From assembly GCA_964030475.1 (NCBI GenBank), contig CAXIPT010000005.1:4007607-4071606 (forward strand): 64,000 nt of DNA. The letters are read 5' to 3'. A program made the translations under genes and the position numbers. Position 1 is the stretch's first letter; every line of letters begins with the position of its first letter. Under the pieces are notes generated by a model, which searched no databases, was not told the DNA's origin, and saw only the letters and a program-made list of their open reading frames with translations. Positions 46,803 through 58,654 of the stretch are shown here, in pieces. The DNA is from Tethya wilhelma. Its lineage: Eukaryota; Porifera; Demospongiae; Tethyida; Tethyidae.

Positions 46803-48060
46803 ACTTTAGTCTGGGCTCAAGCTCATCATCATTACCATGAAGGCTATGTCTTCATAAACAGGAACTGGTGGGTGTGGGGACTCACTGTACCTCTGGTCCA
46901 CCAATGAAGAACACCATGCAACACACCACCACACTAGACAGCTACATACTGTAGCCACTTCACTTAAATTGGTCACTGAATGAAACCTACAAAAGATACA
47001 CACACACTTACAAAGAGCTCACTGAACACAGAGAATAATAATTATTATTATCATTATTGTAGGGATCACTAGCTATGACAAAGTAAAGACAAAATCTACA
47101 TCACAAATTATGGCGTACTGTTACCTGATTCCAAAGCATACTCTTGTTGCCTGGGGTCAGGAGACCACCTCCCATCACCACCACAGACAGCAGTGGCAGT
47201 CAGGTTGCACTGAAATGTAACCTCTGAACCCTCAAGTATATTGGAAACATTAGTCAGTATCCCATTGACAGGAGGTTGAGGAGAACCACAGTCAACTGTA
47301 GGGAGAGATGATAAAGCATGACTGAATATTTATTCACACAAGACAGCAATGTAAACATAATAATTTATAAGGAGATTTTTACAAGCAATCAACTCTAGCT
47401 ACATGCATCTATGCCGCATGTACCAAGAAACGTACATTCTCCATGAGCTGGGTCAGGACTCCAGGTATCAGTAGCCACACACTGGCACAGCTGTCATTGT
47501 CTCTTGAGGGGAGAACCCTTCATTACAACCAAACATATAAGGGTAGTTGAGGTCATCTCATCAAGAAACCACCATGCAGTTGGAGTATTAGGACGAGAGC
47601 AACTCACTATAGAGAAAATAGTTAAAGAGAGACACTGAGAAATACTAAAATACTCAGCTAGCAACTTTATCCTTACCAGGTTCTCCACACTCCATTCCCT
47701 GAGGGTCTGCATGGAGACCATCTCTCTTCACTGGTACAGACAATTGTGATCTCACCAGAAGGAAACAACCCTTCATTACCCTGGAATGCGGTCATGGGTC
47801 CATTCCTCATACCATTGCTAGGACCACTGAGCACAGTGCACATGTTCACAGGAAGACTAGGAGCACCACAGTCCACTCCATGGTCATACAAACAAGTATT
47901 TTGTATAATCTGACAATTGAAGTCAGTGTCCGTTCAACAGGAGGTTGATCATCAGGGAAGCAGAACTGAGCTGAAGCAACTAAAATGCCTCTGATCAATA
48001 ATCCATCGAAATCTAGGAGGATCCTGTGTGCATGTGAAGGTGACGGTGACCCATATTTCC
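46803..48060 (-). pseudogene. CCP/Ig receptor gene, decayed copy X1
   Basis: Pieces in receptor order on the minus strand: Ig-like fragment (about 48060-47925, with TFTCTQDPP-like and PPVERTLT phrases), a CCP/sushi module (47885-47680: VDCGAPSLPVN ... CTSEERWSPC), a frameshifted CCP (47610-47440), an intact CCP (47297-47130: VDCGSPQPPVNGIL ... VCGGDGRWSPDPRQQE) and a membrane/tail exon (46990-46803) that has lost about 100 bp, including the transmembrane segment. Not functional as read. Confidence 0.7.
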
Positions 48061-48465
48061 AGGAGAAATTATACACCATGCATTGCTTACCAATGGAAAC
48101 AGAAACAGCATCTCTCTGAACATAAAGCTTCACAAGGAAATGGTCATTAACAATGAAAACAAAATGCCTCTTGGAAATCATTTGTCTATACACAAATTAT
48201 ATAGTATCAAACGTTATTGTAGACAGGCCGGAGATAAAGACAACAAATTATATTAAAACTAACTGACTCTAGCACCAGACACATGTCTACATGCTATATA
48301 GCTTGTGTATGTAATGTGACTCTGATGTCCAAACCTACTCCATCCTAAAAGGCTATAGCTATTGAAATATACTGACTTGAAAATATTTACACCACACATG
48401 CTGGAAAACTTAATCCAAACAGGATTAAATGGACATGTGGGTCAATCCCTACTCAGTGCCATTAA
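48061..48465. other. Intergenic, no gene recognised
   Basis: AT-rich 5' flank of receptor copy X1; nothing further supported. Confidence 0.4.
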
Positions 48466-49135
48466 GGCCTGGGTCAGGTTAAGGTAACTAATTAAGGAAA
48501 AAAATTATGCAAAATGGAAATAGCTTTTTAATGGAGTATGTTATCACCATGGAAACATAGGTGAATAATCTTGCATCTATCTTGAACATTTTGGGAAAAA
48601 ATTGTGTCATGTGACCTCATTAATATTCATAAAATTAATAATTTAATTAAACGGTAAAGAAGAACTGTTGCCATGGCAACCAAATTTTGTCCAATTAATC
48701 ATCTAATTAATCATACCTTAAATCTCCATGGGGATAGCAAGATACATATTAAGGTCCGAGATACGATACATTTTCCATATAATGCACACCTGCCGATTTC
48801 TCCTTCTCAGTCGTATATCATCAACCAATTGACGAATTTTTTTCCCCATGGGGATTATGAAGGTTCATGATGATAATTATCTCTTGTGAAAGTTTGGTTG
48901 CCATAGCAACTAATTAACTTCACCGTTTTTTTAATTATTCATGAGTTTGGGTGTTTTATTGAAAACTCATTAAATACATAAATATTCATCATTTTGACAT
49001 AAAACTTTGGTTACATGAAAAAATAAGATTATATTTTCTTATGATATCAAAATATTTTGGATAAATATTTTCACATGCTGTAAAATGAGGGTTGTTTTAG
49101 GCAATTTTTTAATGAAATTTCTACTGACCCGGGCC
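48466..49135. mobile_element. Non-autonomous TTAA-targeting element
   Basis: Ends GGCCTGGGTCAG and CTGACCCGGGCC are inverted, with one mismatch. TTAA lies on both sides (48462-48465 and 49136-49139), the target of piggyBac and Kolobok transposons. The 670-bp interior is AT-rich and non-coding. Confidence 0.75.
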
Positions 49136-49663
49136 TTAAGTGCGCAGAGTATGATGACATAGTATCTAAGCTTATTATTAGAATTTATTTGCATACGTGC
49201 GCATGGTACATGGCCTTAGTGACCAGCTATAAAAACATTTCTATTAGCAAGCAATAACCCGTGAATATCTGGGCATGTAAAGTGCATCATATTATATATA
49301 CTTTCCCAGCTGGGTCAGAGTGAGGTAAGGATAAATATATTTATAGTATGAGTGCACCTACACATGCACACTCAACAGACTATTATTAATAATATTGCAC
49401 AAATAAAACATAACAAAAAATAATTATTATAATGCATTACTGAAGACGGTAACCTTGCTATGAAATCATACTAGCTAACATCCAATAACATACAACCAAA
49501 TTATATATTAAAAGACATGAATGTATAATAATACTAGACCATTAGGACAAATATAGGGAAAGCCGTATTCTCCATTTTTTAAAAATCCAATAGCATTACT
49601 GAGTGTTAAAAAGACTGCATGAAGATCATTTTTTACAATTGGAAACAATCATAATAGATTCTT
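49136..49663. other. Intergenic, AT-rich
   Basis: 3' flank of the multi-pass membrane protein gene; no other gene seen. Confidence 0.4.
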
Positions 49664-51520
49664 CTAATCACTAAAGTTACTTATGGCGATGCTCTGACAG
49701 GCTTGGTAGTTTGAGACCCTCTCCATGTCCACTAGAGGGGGATACTCTTCACTGTGATCCAATCGATGTGGACGAGGTCCTTCACTGGTGTCAATATCAC
49801 TGTCAGAGCCTCTCTTATTCTTGAAACATTTCATTAGAACACCAGATATCCTCGTAAGAAAGGTACCAATTTTTCTTCGTGGAGTAATGATGTAAGCCAC
49901 TACACATGTTCCATATAGGGCAGGCAACGTAAACATGACTGCATATAACATATACCAAATTATATCCTCAACATATAACTCATTGGCACTGAAGATTACC
50001 TGAAACACATGGCAAGGAAACTCATAAACTGCTAGGGTGAGAATCAAAAAGAATGTTACATCAATTGTATTGTGCCATTCAATTCGATAAGGTCTTGCGA
50101 CTGTTATAATAAATATAACAATGATGCCCACAATCCCAGCATATGTGAAGTACAGTAAACCATTAGTCACAGAGTTAAGTAAGAGATTCACAATTCGAAA
50201 CAAAAGATAGATTGCAGGAAAGTATCTGCGATCACGAGGCTGAATTGTAAATGGAGCATGAACGATGTCCATGAAAGTGTTTAGAAACAAGCTGCGTATC
50301 TTGAAATAGTTAAGACACTTGTGGAAACATCGACAAGGATAGAGGAGCAACAAGAGAAAAGGAACAAAATTAAACACAAATGTCATTAACAAAGCTAGAA
50401 TAGCATAAGGAAGGTGCTCACTTCCAAAGTATTTCACTGTTCCATCTATTCTGAGATAGCGCTGGGGTAGAGCAGAACCATTCATGTCATACACTGTCAC
50501 AGGTGTTAGCAAATCTAATGAAGTTACCAGAATCTTCATATAAGAGAGGAGGATGAATGTAGCAAAGGCTTCAATGAGTGAGTTTTTGATATCCCACTCA
50601 TTACGTATACACCTAAAGCATTTGTAAAATGGTCTCCATAGTGACACAACTCTAGGATAGCGATAGTGCAAACTGGCAAAGCTGTACGTGATGATAACCA
50701 GCAGTAGTGGATACACAGCTACTGCATAGTCAAGAGTTAGAACCTGGATATGAGTAACATCAGGATGTAGGCAAAATGGTTTATACAATGAGCGAAAGAA
50801 ATCCAGATTGGATATTCCATAAAACGAGAGAAGAACTTTAGCAAGAATATTGAATTCATTCCACCTAAAACTAACAACTGCTAATAATCGTAATACCATT
50901 GGAGAAGTCAGCATTTGACTTGTGATAACAAAGCCATTCATCGACCCTGAAGTAGCTGAAATTCTGAAGACAATGACTAAAACATAGAGGACTGTGAGTG
51001 GAAGATAAGCAACAGCAATGTACTTTATCCAGTTGTACTTGTAGTCTGTACAGTCGACACAAGCCAAGCTGTAAGAGTAGGCAGGAGGAGCAAATCCATC
51101 TTTACACTTACCACAGAGCTGTCCTGTGCTATTTGTCTTAAGAATTTTACAAAAATCATCATTTAATTGAGAAACATTGTCATTAGTACTAGAGAATTCA
51201 TAGTGCAATTTCAATGCGACGTTGTGTAGCAAACAGTAACCCACAATAGTTGTGTTGAAGAGCTCATTATAAGAGATACAGTAACTCAAGGGAATGGACA
51301 GGGTCAAGTTGTCATTGATGCACTTTACAGCGAATTCTTCTTCTGTTTTCAATTTACATTGACAGCTGTTGTCACTAGCAACTGTAGCCCATGGAGGACA
51401 ACTTGTATTAGTAGTTCCTGTAAACTCTACCAACTTTAGATGCTCATTGTTGTCATATGAACTCACTTGTTTTCCCATAGAAACCACTATCATTAAGATT
51501 ATACTGAATTTCTCTATCAT
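49664..51520 (-). CDS. Multi-pass membrane protein with Cys-rich ectodomain
   Basis: Single exon, 618 residues from ATG 51520 (MIEKFSIILMIVVSMG, a signal peptide; the frame extends upstream to 51697 but that part looks non-coding). Ectodomain ~20-160 is Cys-rich and ends in GQLCGKCKDGFAPPAYSYSL and ACVDC, the juxtamembrane motif of a large sponge receptor-like family. Then come about eight or nine hydrophobic segments (YIAVAYLPLTVLYVLVIV, PLLLVIITYSFASL, YAILALLMTFVFNFVPFLLLLL, GIVGIIVIFIITVA and others) and a charged cytosolic tail with SDSDIDTSEGP and EEYPPLVDMERV. Relatives often carry a long beta-helix (Pmp-like) ectodomain, absent here; a decayed beta-helix fragment lies just upstream in the opposite orientation. 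The transported substrate or ligand is unknown. Confidence 0.75.
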   Translation of the reverse strand: MIEKFSIILMIVVSMGKQVSSYDNNEHLKLVEFTGTTNTSCPPWATVASDNSCQCKLKTEEEFAVKCINDNLTLSIPLSYCISYNELFNTTIVGYCLLHNVALKLHYEFSSTNDNVSQLNDDFCKILKTNSTGQLCGKCKDGFAPPAYSYSLACVDCTDYKYNWIKYIAVAYLPLTVLYVLVIVFRISATSGSMNGFVITSQMLTSPMVLRLLAVVSFRWNEFNILAKVLLSFYGISNLDFFRSLYKPFCLHPDVTHIQVLTLDYAVAVYPLLLVIITYSFASLHYRYPRVVSLWRPFYKCFRCIRNEWDIKNSLIEAFATFILLSYMKILVTSLDLLTPVTVYDMNGSALPQRYLRIDGTVKYFGSEHLPYAILALLMTFVFNFVPFLLLLLYPCRCFHKCLNYFKIRSLFLNTFMDIVHAPFTIQPRDRRYFPAIYLLFRIVNLLLNSVTNGLLYFTYAGIVGIIVIFIITVARPYRIEWHNTIDVTFFLILTLAVYEFPCHVFQVIFSANELYVEDIIWYMLYAVMFTLPALYGTCVVAYIITPRRKIGTFLTRISGVLMKCFKNKRGSDSDIDTSEGPRPHRLDHSEEYPPLVDMERVSNYQACQSIAISNFSD

Positions 51521-51929
51521 TTTTGCTAACAATTGCTCATGCAGTATATAGACATACGTATTATAGCACAATCCAAGTTGTTTCAGGTAGGTCATTAATC
51601 GTTTTGAGTGACTATAACTTTGAGTCATGTGAACATGCATAACGATCTTTTCCTCCTCTCCTCCATGCACATTCTCTGCATATCCTCGTACTATCATGGT
51701 AATTTAATTACAATCTGTAGTTCACTCTTGCATGTATGGCAATCACTCCCCAAAGTGTAAGTATCATTCCAAGCATGTGTCACATTGTGAAAATGGTAGT
51801 ATTGAAACTGAGTCATGAGGCAAGCAGGTAGGAAAGTAGACCAAATAAGTATCAGCAAAGAATGTGTGGTGGTTGCTCATGCTTGTCTCAATTACATGCA
51901 TGAGTAATTAATAACTTTGCAATAGTATG

Positions 51930-52790
51930 TGAGGCTAGTATGTGGAAGTTCCCACAATAACAGTGTGAAAGGAGATTATGGAAGTGGTGGGGCAATTGGT
52001 ATTAATTATCCCATACAAACATGCATATGATTGTAAGCTGCAACAGCATAGTGGGCTACTCTCCAGTGGCAATGAATGTTGTGACTGGATGGTTATGGTG
52101 GGGCCTTGATGATCATGAACACAGTACAGTAACTGTACCAACACCACTATCCGTACATTACAACACATTCAGTAACAATCACTGTGCCAGTGATAGTTCG
52201 GTATTTCATTTAAGATCAGTGATATTCAACAGCAGTGGGTTTCTTGACATTCACAATAATAGTATGGCAAACCATGGAGTACTGTATGCAATAAAGAGTG
52301 CACTATTTCTACAGCAAAAACAGCGTATCTAACAATCATGGGTCATTGTTTGCATACTCTTGTAACTAACATTCATGGGACCCATCAAAAGAAGGAGGAG
52401 CAATAAAAGTTTTTCAGAGTGAGATTATTTTGATTGGTAGGGTCAACTCCTGAACAACAGAGCAGTACAAGGTGGGGCTATTGCAGCTACTTTGAATCAG
52501 AGGAAATTCAATGTTTACGATGACATTTCAATACAACACAACACAGCATCTGTTTCAGATGGAGGCATCTATATGCCTACCAGAGTGAATTCAACTTCAA
52601 GAAACACATCAACAATAGCTAGTCTCACTAGCCAGACTCTGGCTAGTGAGACTAAACATTAGCAGGAACACTACTAGCACCAGAGGAGGAGGCGTTCATG
52701 CCATCAGTTCAACACTAAAGTTAATGAACAAATCAAAAACTCACATTTTTTGGTAACTATGCTAAGAAAGGAGATGTATAATAAGCTTAT
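51930..52790 (+). pseudogene. Decayed beta-helix (Pmp-like) ectodomain fragment
   Basis: Plus-strand reading frames, broken by stops, show GSGGAIGINY, YNTFSNNHCASDSSVF, DIHNNSMANHGVLYAI, NTASVSDGGIYMP and RGGGVHAISST. These GGA/NN repeats are typical of parallel beta-helix ectodomains attached to the multi-pass family next door. The orientation is opposite to that gene, so an inversion or a separate copy is implied. A hairpin (agtctcactagccag, 52621-52653) has inserted. Confidence 0.5.
52621..52653. repeat. Perfect 15-bp-arm hairpin
   Basis: AGTCTCACTAGCCAG-ACT-CTGGCTAGTGAGACT. Its termini resemble the larger hairpin at 60035-60122 (AGTCTCGCGTAGCCAGA). Confidence 0.8.
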
Positions 52791-52924
52791 ATAGGAGACG
52801 ACTACAATATACCACCTACAAAGTGAAATTGAATGTCTTATTTGTGTCACTGATCATGTATGCATATCAAGCCCATCGCTATGTTTCAAGCATAATATTA
52901 GTAGAGAGATCTAATAGGGTATGT

Positions 52925-53405
52925 AACTTACTAGCCACACAGTAGCAGTGAACACCAGTGGATTAGGGACACTATAGGATTCTCAATGTGAACCTGTCCA
53001 TCAAAGATGATGTGGTTACCCGACACTGCCATGGGTCTCATATCTACCCAGAGGGTAGACTATGGAGTTCCCATCATGCTGACTCCCAGAGTTACGAAGG
53101 CAGAAGGTGAAACCATGCAGTGTCACAGGGGTCTTGTCTACCACAGCTAGGAGAGGACATGTTTGAATTCTCACTATCACAGCAACGTCCACTGCTCAGC
53201 ACTCCTTTTGGGTTACTGTAGGAATGGAGTGTTGCTTTAGAACAATAGTCTGCCAAGACCTGAAATTAAGCAAAGATGGAATTCAACTATTATATTATAA
53301 TAATTATTATGACCAGAAGTTAATTATGTATGCAATAATAGGTACTTACAAGTTCAGTAAGCAATACTAGAAGAAATATGAGCCATGTCTCCAGGTAGCA
53401 TGAAT
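52925..53405 (-). pseudogene. MNNL membrane protein, broken copy C
   Basis: It has a signal-peptide exon (about 53415-53355: NSCYLETWLIFLLVLL) and an MNNL exon (about 53262-52933) that closely matches copy B, including SPSC...DPCDT. A 4-5-base insertion after CDT (about 53113) and other indels break the frame. The later exons are missing. Confidence 0.75.
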
Positions 53406-53415
53406 TAGGTTGTCT

Positions 53416-53906
53416 CATCTCTAATTGCTTGTAACTTGGAATAGGAAACTTCTCTACAGTGCACTATTATGACTGTACAGTTATGCTTACGTACTAGTTT
53501 AAATCCTGAAAATTAAGTTTTAAAAAAGCAGAATACAATTAATTTTGGTAGTCTTATATTATACACCAAAGTTTTTAATTTTTAATTCTGAGTCTATTCC
53601 CTTTGCAATGTATCTACAAGCTTTTATACATCACTGGGAAATTTTTTTTCTTCATGACTATTTTTCAATATGTGAAGATAAGTTACTGAAACACATGCAG
53701 AATAGGCCCATAATTATGCAGGAGCTTAAAAGTGTTGAAACAAAACTAAATTTTGTATGAGTACCAGACTAGCTACTGCACTAACTCAAGTTAATTCTGA
53801 CAGGATATAAAACATTTTTTGTTACTACCTATGCACGAACATCAAATTAAGGTGCAAACTGATGTACTTGTACATGTTAATCACGCATTATTAACTGGTC
53901 CATATG
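53416..53906. other. Intergenic, no gene recognised
   Basis: AT-rich; nothing supported apart from weak 3' flank similarity to receptor copy X3. Confidence 0.4.
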
Positions 53907-54190
53907 CTACATTCTGTTGTAGTTCAATTCCAGCTCCCTCTCTCCCAGGTCTTGGTGGGGGACTATGTCTTCATAGACAGGAGCTGGTGGGTGTGGGGAC
54001 TCACTGTACCTCTGGTCACTGCTGACCACTTGTTTACATCTCTCCTTCAGACAAGAGCATCTTGTGACAGCAAGGTAGACCAGAATGGTAGAGACAACCC
54101 CACCAATGAAGAACACCACTGAACACACCACCGCACTAGAGACAGCTACTGTAGCCACCTCACTTGAACTGGTCCCTGAATGAAATAAAA

Positions 54191-54271
<81 letters not shown>

Positions 54272-55957
54272 GAGTTTAGTTAGCTCAAACACAACAATAT
54301 TATTATCGTAGTGATTGATAGTCAAACAGTAAAAAAAATCTAGCTTACACTACAAACTATTATGGTGCACTAGCTTTACCTGATTGTAAAGCACACTCTT
54401 GTTGCCTGGGGTCAGGAGACCACCTCCCATCACCACCACAGACAGCAGTGGCAGTCAGGTTACACTGAAATGTGACCTCTGAACCCTCAAGTGTACTTGC
54501 AACATTGGTCAGTATCCCACTGACAGGAAGTTGAGGAGAACCACAGTCAACTGTAGGGAGAGAAGATATTATGGTGGAAACAACCACTCAATGTTAGTTC
54601 ACACACAGAGTGTTGACATGAGTATTTGTTGATACAAAACATAAACATATACACAAGATTTCACAAACAATCACCTCTAGCTACATTAGATGTATGTATG
54701 TATGTACCAAGAGAATTTGTACATTCCAACTGAGCTGGGTCAGGACTCCAGGTATCAGTAGCCACACACACAGCTGTCATCGTCCCTTGAGGGGAGAACC
54801 CTTCATTACATCCAAACATTAGGGTAGTAGAGGTCACCTCAATAAGAAAAACACGTGCACCCATTATTGTAGTACTAGGAAGAGAGCAGCTCACTGGAGA
54901 AAGTTTACAAGAAATTAAGCTATCATAACTTAATGCAAAAGAACAGGCAAAGTTATTAGAATAATTATTGCAAAGATAGTTTTGTGACTTGGTCAACACA
55001 TGATCGATACTTATTTCACTAGTCAATTTTGAAACTTTTTATTCAAACGTTTTGGTTGCTAGTATTCAGCAGACCATCAGCAGTGGATATGAAATAAGTA
55101 TAAGAAGAATCGATCATAATGTAATTATTGTAATACCAAATTCGATGGGTCCCACCACTGCAGGAGTACTGTTGCCCACACAGTTCTCAGCTGTGACACT
55201 CACATCATATCGCACATTGTAGGAGAGATGAAGAGCTACTCTAGTGTCAGAGGTGACGGTGACAGTATCTGTCTCTGGTGAGGTCTCAACTCTGTATCTG
55301 TCCATAGCTCCATTCCCAGGAGGGTCCCAGGCTATGTATATGTCAACAGTGACAGTGGTGGTGCCATTCTCAACAACAGTCACCACCACATTCTTGATCA
55401 GGAGGGGACGGCACTAAACCTGTAGTTAGAGAATTATATTAGGTGCATAAAATACTAATTTTGTACCTCATATTCATAATAAATTTGCAAAAGATCTTAT
55501 GTATTACTTGCAATATTGATCTCTGTTCTCTTTACAGAGTCTGCTGTAATTCCAGCACACTCAACCATGTTTCCATCTAGTTGTCTTGTAGCAGTGATGG
55601 TGAGAGTGGACACCACACTAGGAGAGGTGGAGATGAGAGAGGCTGTTCCTTGACCTCACTGCTTGTCAGTGTCCGTTCAACGGGAGGTTGATCATCAGGG
55701 AAACGGAATTGAGATATAGCAATTGCTTGTCCAGATCTTAAAATTCTCCATCGGAGGGTTGAATCAGGAGGATCCTGTGTGCATGTGAAGGTGATCACAT
55801 CTCCAGGACAAGCTATACCACTAGTGATGTTAGAAGTTAGGATACTGGTGCTAAGATCTGCAGAAACAATTTGAATTGTAAGATATAGATTATTAAGAAT
55901 TAATTTTCATCACTTACCAATACTGAGTAACAAGAACAGATAAACTGCTAACAACAT
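53907..55957 (-). pseudogene. CCP/FnIII/Ig receptor gene, copy X2, frameshifted
   Basis: Most complete receptor copy. Exons: signal peptide 55957-55918 (MLLAVYLFLLLSIG); Ig-like about 55861-55512 (CPGDVITFTCTQDPPDSTLRWRI, frame lost after TLTSSE); FnIII about 55421-55134 (YIAWDPPGNGAMDRYRVETS, with one frame change at its start); CCP about 54894-54707; CCP about 54553-54381 (VDCGSPQLPVSGIL ... RWSPDPRQQECAL); then a membrane exon (VAVSSAVVCSVVFFIGG) with tail YSESPHPPAPVYEDIV. In the tail a run of five C replaces six in copy X3, shifting the frame and truncating it. Probably a single-pass surface receptor whose tail could carry phosphotyrosine sites. At least three single-base lesions: pseudogene or poor sequence. 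Confidence 0.7.
54193..54270 (+). repeat. (AC)n microsatellite in an intron of receptor copy X2
   Basis: Long perfect AC run just upstream (in gene sense) of the membrane exon. Confidence 0.9.
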
Positions 55958-56368
55958 CTTGATGATGTAGTTTTATGACATTTAAGGAAATGGTCATCAA
56001 AAAAGAAATACTTGGTTATCATCTACATCAAGACCAGCTGGGAAGCTAGATGCCACATTTTAGCACCACGTACACATACCTCAAGCAATTAATGGGATAT
56101 AGAGTTATTGCATGTGGTTGCACGTCAAATTACTCTATATCACACTGAAACAACAAAAAGGATACCACACAATCATACCAATAAACCAGATGCTTACAGA
56201 AAATAAATAGAAGTTGGTCCATTCTCTTTAATTGCATGACAATTATTAAAGTAGCTAATAGACTGTCAGTACAACATTTATTAATTGGATATAATACTTT
56301 ATTAAAAAATATTCTATAGTGTAATAGTATCAACTAAATCAAAATTTACTGCATACATACATGATCGT

Positions 56369-58445
56369 TTAATTCTTATTCTTCACTGGTCCATAGGCTA
56401 CATTCTGTTGTAGTTCAATTCCAGCTCCCTCTCTCCCAGGTCTTGGTGGGGGGACTATGTCTTCATAGACAGGAGCTGGTGGGTGTGGGGACTCACTGTA
56501 CCTCTGGTCACTGCTGACCACTTGCTTACATCTCTCCTTCAGACAAGAGCATCTTGTGACAGCAAGGTAGATCAGAATGGTGGAGACAACCCCACCAATG
56601 AAGAACACTACTGAACACACCATCGCACTAGAGACAGCTACTGTAGCCACCTGACTTGAACTGGTCCCTGAATGAACAAAAATTGTTGAAGCCTGATACA
56701 TGCCATGGTCTGTTGCACAGGCATTCTCCAAGTGAGCGAATGCCATGTGTATACGAAACTAGTCAGATTTAGCTCAAACACATGTTTAACACATAATAAG
56801 TATTATTGCATGTAGCTAGGGATTGATAAAATAAAGTAAAGACAAATCTACATCAAACCTTATTATGGTCCACTACCTGATCGTACTAAAGCACACTCTT
56901 GTTGCCCGGGGTCAGGAGACCACCTCCCATCACCACCACAGACAGCAGTGGCAGTCAGGTTACACTGAAATGTGACCTCTGAACCCTCAAGTGTACTTGC
57001 AACATTGGTCAGTATCCCATTGACAGGAGGTTGAGGAGAACCACAGTCAACTGTAGGGAGAGAAGATATTATGGTGGAAACAATCTCTCAATGTTTGTTC
57101 ACACACAGAGTATTGACAGTATTTGTTGATACAAAACGTAAACATGCATATACACAAGATTCACAAACAATCAGCTCTAACTACATTAGATGTATGTATG
57201 TATGTACCAAGAGAAGTTGTACATTCCAACTGAGCTGGGTCAGGACTCCAGGTATCAGTAGCCACACACACAGCTGTCATTGTCTCTTGAGGGGAGAACC
57301 CTTCATTACATCCAAACATTAGGGTAGTTGAGGTCACCTCAATGAGAAAAACATTGGAGTATTAGGATGAGAGCAACTTACTAAAGAAATATAAAGATCA
57401 GTATGATTAAAGAACACTCAAAAGTAGTATATACATAGCACTGTCACTTATCATAAAAATCTTACCTGGTTGTTCTCCACACTCAATCCCCTGAGGGTCT
57501 GGGAACCATCTCTCTTCACTGGTACAGACAATAATGATCTCATTAGAGGGGAACAGACCCTCATTACACTGGAATATGATCATCGATCCATTCCTCATAC
57601 CATTGCTAGGACCACTGAGCACACAGTCACTGCTGTTCACAGGAAGACTAGGAGTACCACAGTCCACTGGAAAACAAACATTTTATGTAATATCAAGCCA
57701 TGACAATAATTGTATATAATATACAGTGTAAATGTTTATAATTTTTGTGACATATATACCTTCCCTGCAGCTGTACTGCTCAGGGTCAGGGTCCCACCCT
57801 CCATCTCCTCCACACTCAGCCGGACAGGGCCACCCGACCCTCTGGAATGAACCCCGGTCTACACTGGTAGGAGACCACAGAGCCGATGGAGGAACTGGTG
57901 TAAGGTTCAAAGGACACATTCACAGTGGAAAGGAGTGGACAACCAACTGGTATAATTATGATAGAGATGATTATGTGACTAACAAGAATTATCAAGTATT
58001 TGATTTACCAAACTCAATAGGTTGTGTAATTGAGGAAGTACCGTTGCCCACACAGTTCTCAGCTGTGACACTCACAACATATCTCTCATCTCAGGCTCAA
58101 GCACAAATTTGTGCTTGAACCTGAGATTATGACAGTTTCTGTCTCTGGCACGGTGAGGTCTCAACTCTGTATCTGTCCACAACTCCATTCCCAGGAGGGT
58201 CCCAGTCTATGTTAACAGTGACAGTGGTAGTGCCATTCTCAACAACAACCACAATCACATTCTCAGGAGGGGAGGGAAGAGCTGCATGTAGAGAAGCAAA
58301 AGTATTGTCACATATATATAGTTAACACTGTCACTGAATGTGTTCCATGCAGGGAGATGTTTAATAGTACTTATTGCTCCTGATCTTAGAACAATCCATC
58401 GATGGATTATGTCAGGAGGATCAATGGGATATAGAGTGCTTGTGG
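56369..58445 (-). pseudogene. CCP/FnIII/Ig receptor gene, copy X3, with disrupted exons
   Basis: The membrane/tail exon (56667-56369) is intact: GTSSSQVATVAVSSAMVCSV, membrane segment, KERCKQVVSSDQRYSE, PVYEDIVPPPRPGREGAGIE, ending VKNKN. CCP exons: 57050-56877 (intact), about 57380-57206 (frameshifted), 57667-57466 (VDCGTPSLPVNSSD ... SEERWFPDPQGIEC, intact) and about 57950-57760 (frameshifted near PEGRVALSG). The FnIII exon (about 58280-58010) is split by a 40-bp palindrome at 58088-58127. Only a stub of the Ig-like exon remains (about 58440-58345). X3 has four CCP modules where X2 has two. Confidence 0.7.
58088..58127. repeat. 40-bp palindrome inserted in the FnIII exon of X3
   Basis: Left arm ATCTCAGGCTCAAGCACAAA, right arm its complement with a single mismatch, no loop. 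Confidence 0.85.
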
Positions 58446-58654
58446 TGTGCAAACCTATAGTACTCTATCCCACTGAAATAACAATAACTAAGGACACCAC
58501 ACATACATACCACTAAGCCAGAGAACTAAATGCATGCAGCGTATAGAGGGAAAAAAAAAGATACATATGCATATGAACTGTACATCACATGATAAGGGAA
58601 GATTAATATTACTTTAATCATTATATATACAGTACATATAAACATTTATAACAA
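58446..58654. other. 5' flank of X3, no gene recognised
   Basis: It resembles the 5' flank of receptor copy X2 (a GGGATATAGAGT / ACTCTAT inverted pair at about 56096-56140 and 58428-58472). Confidence 0.4.
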
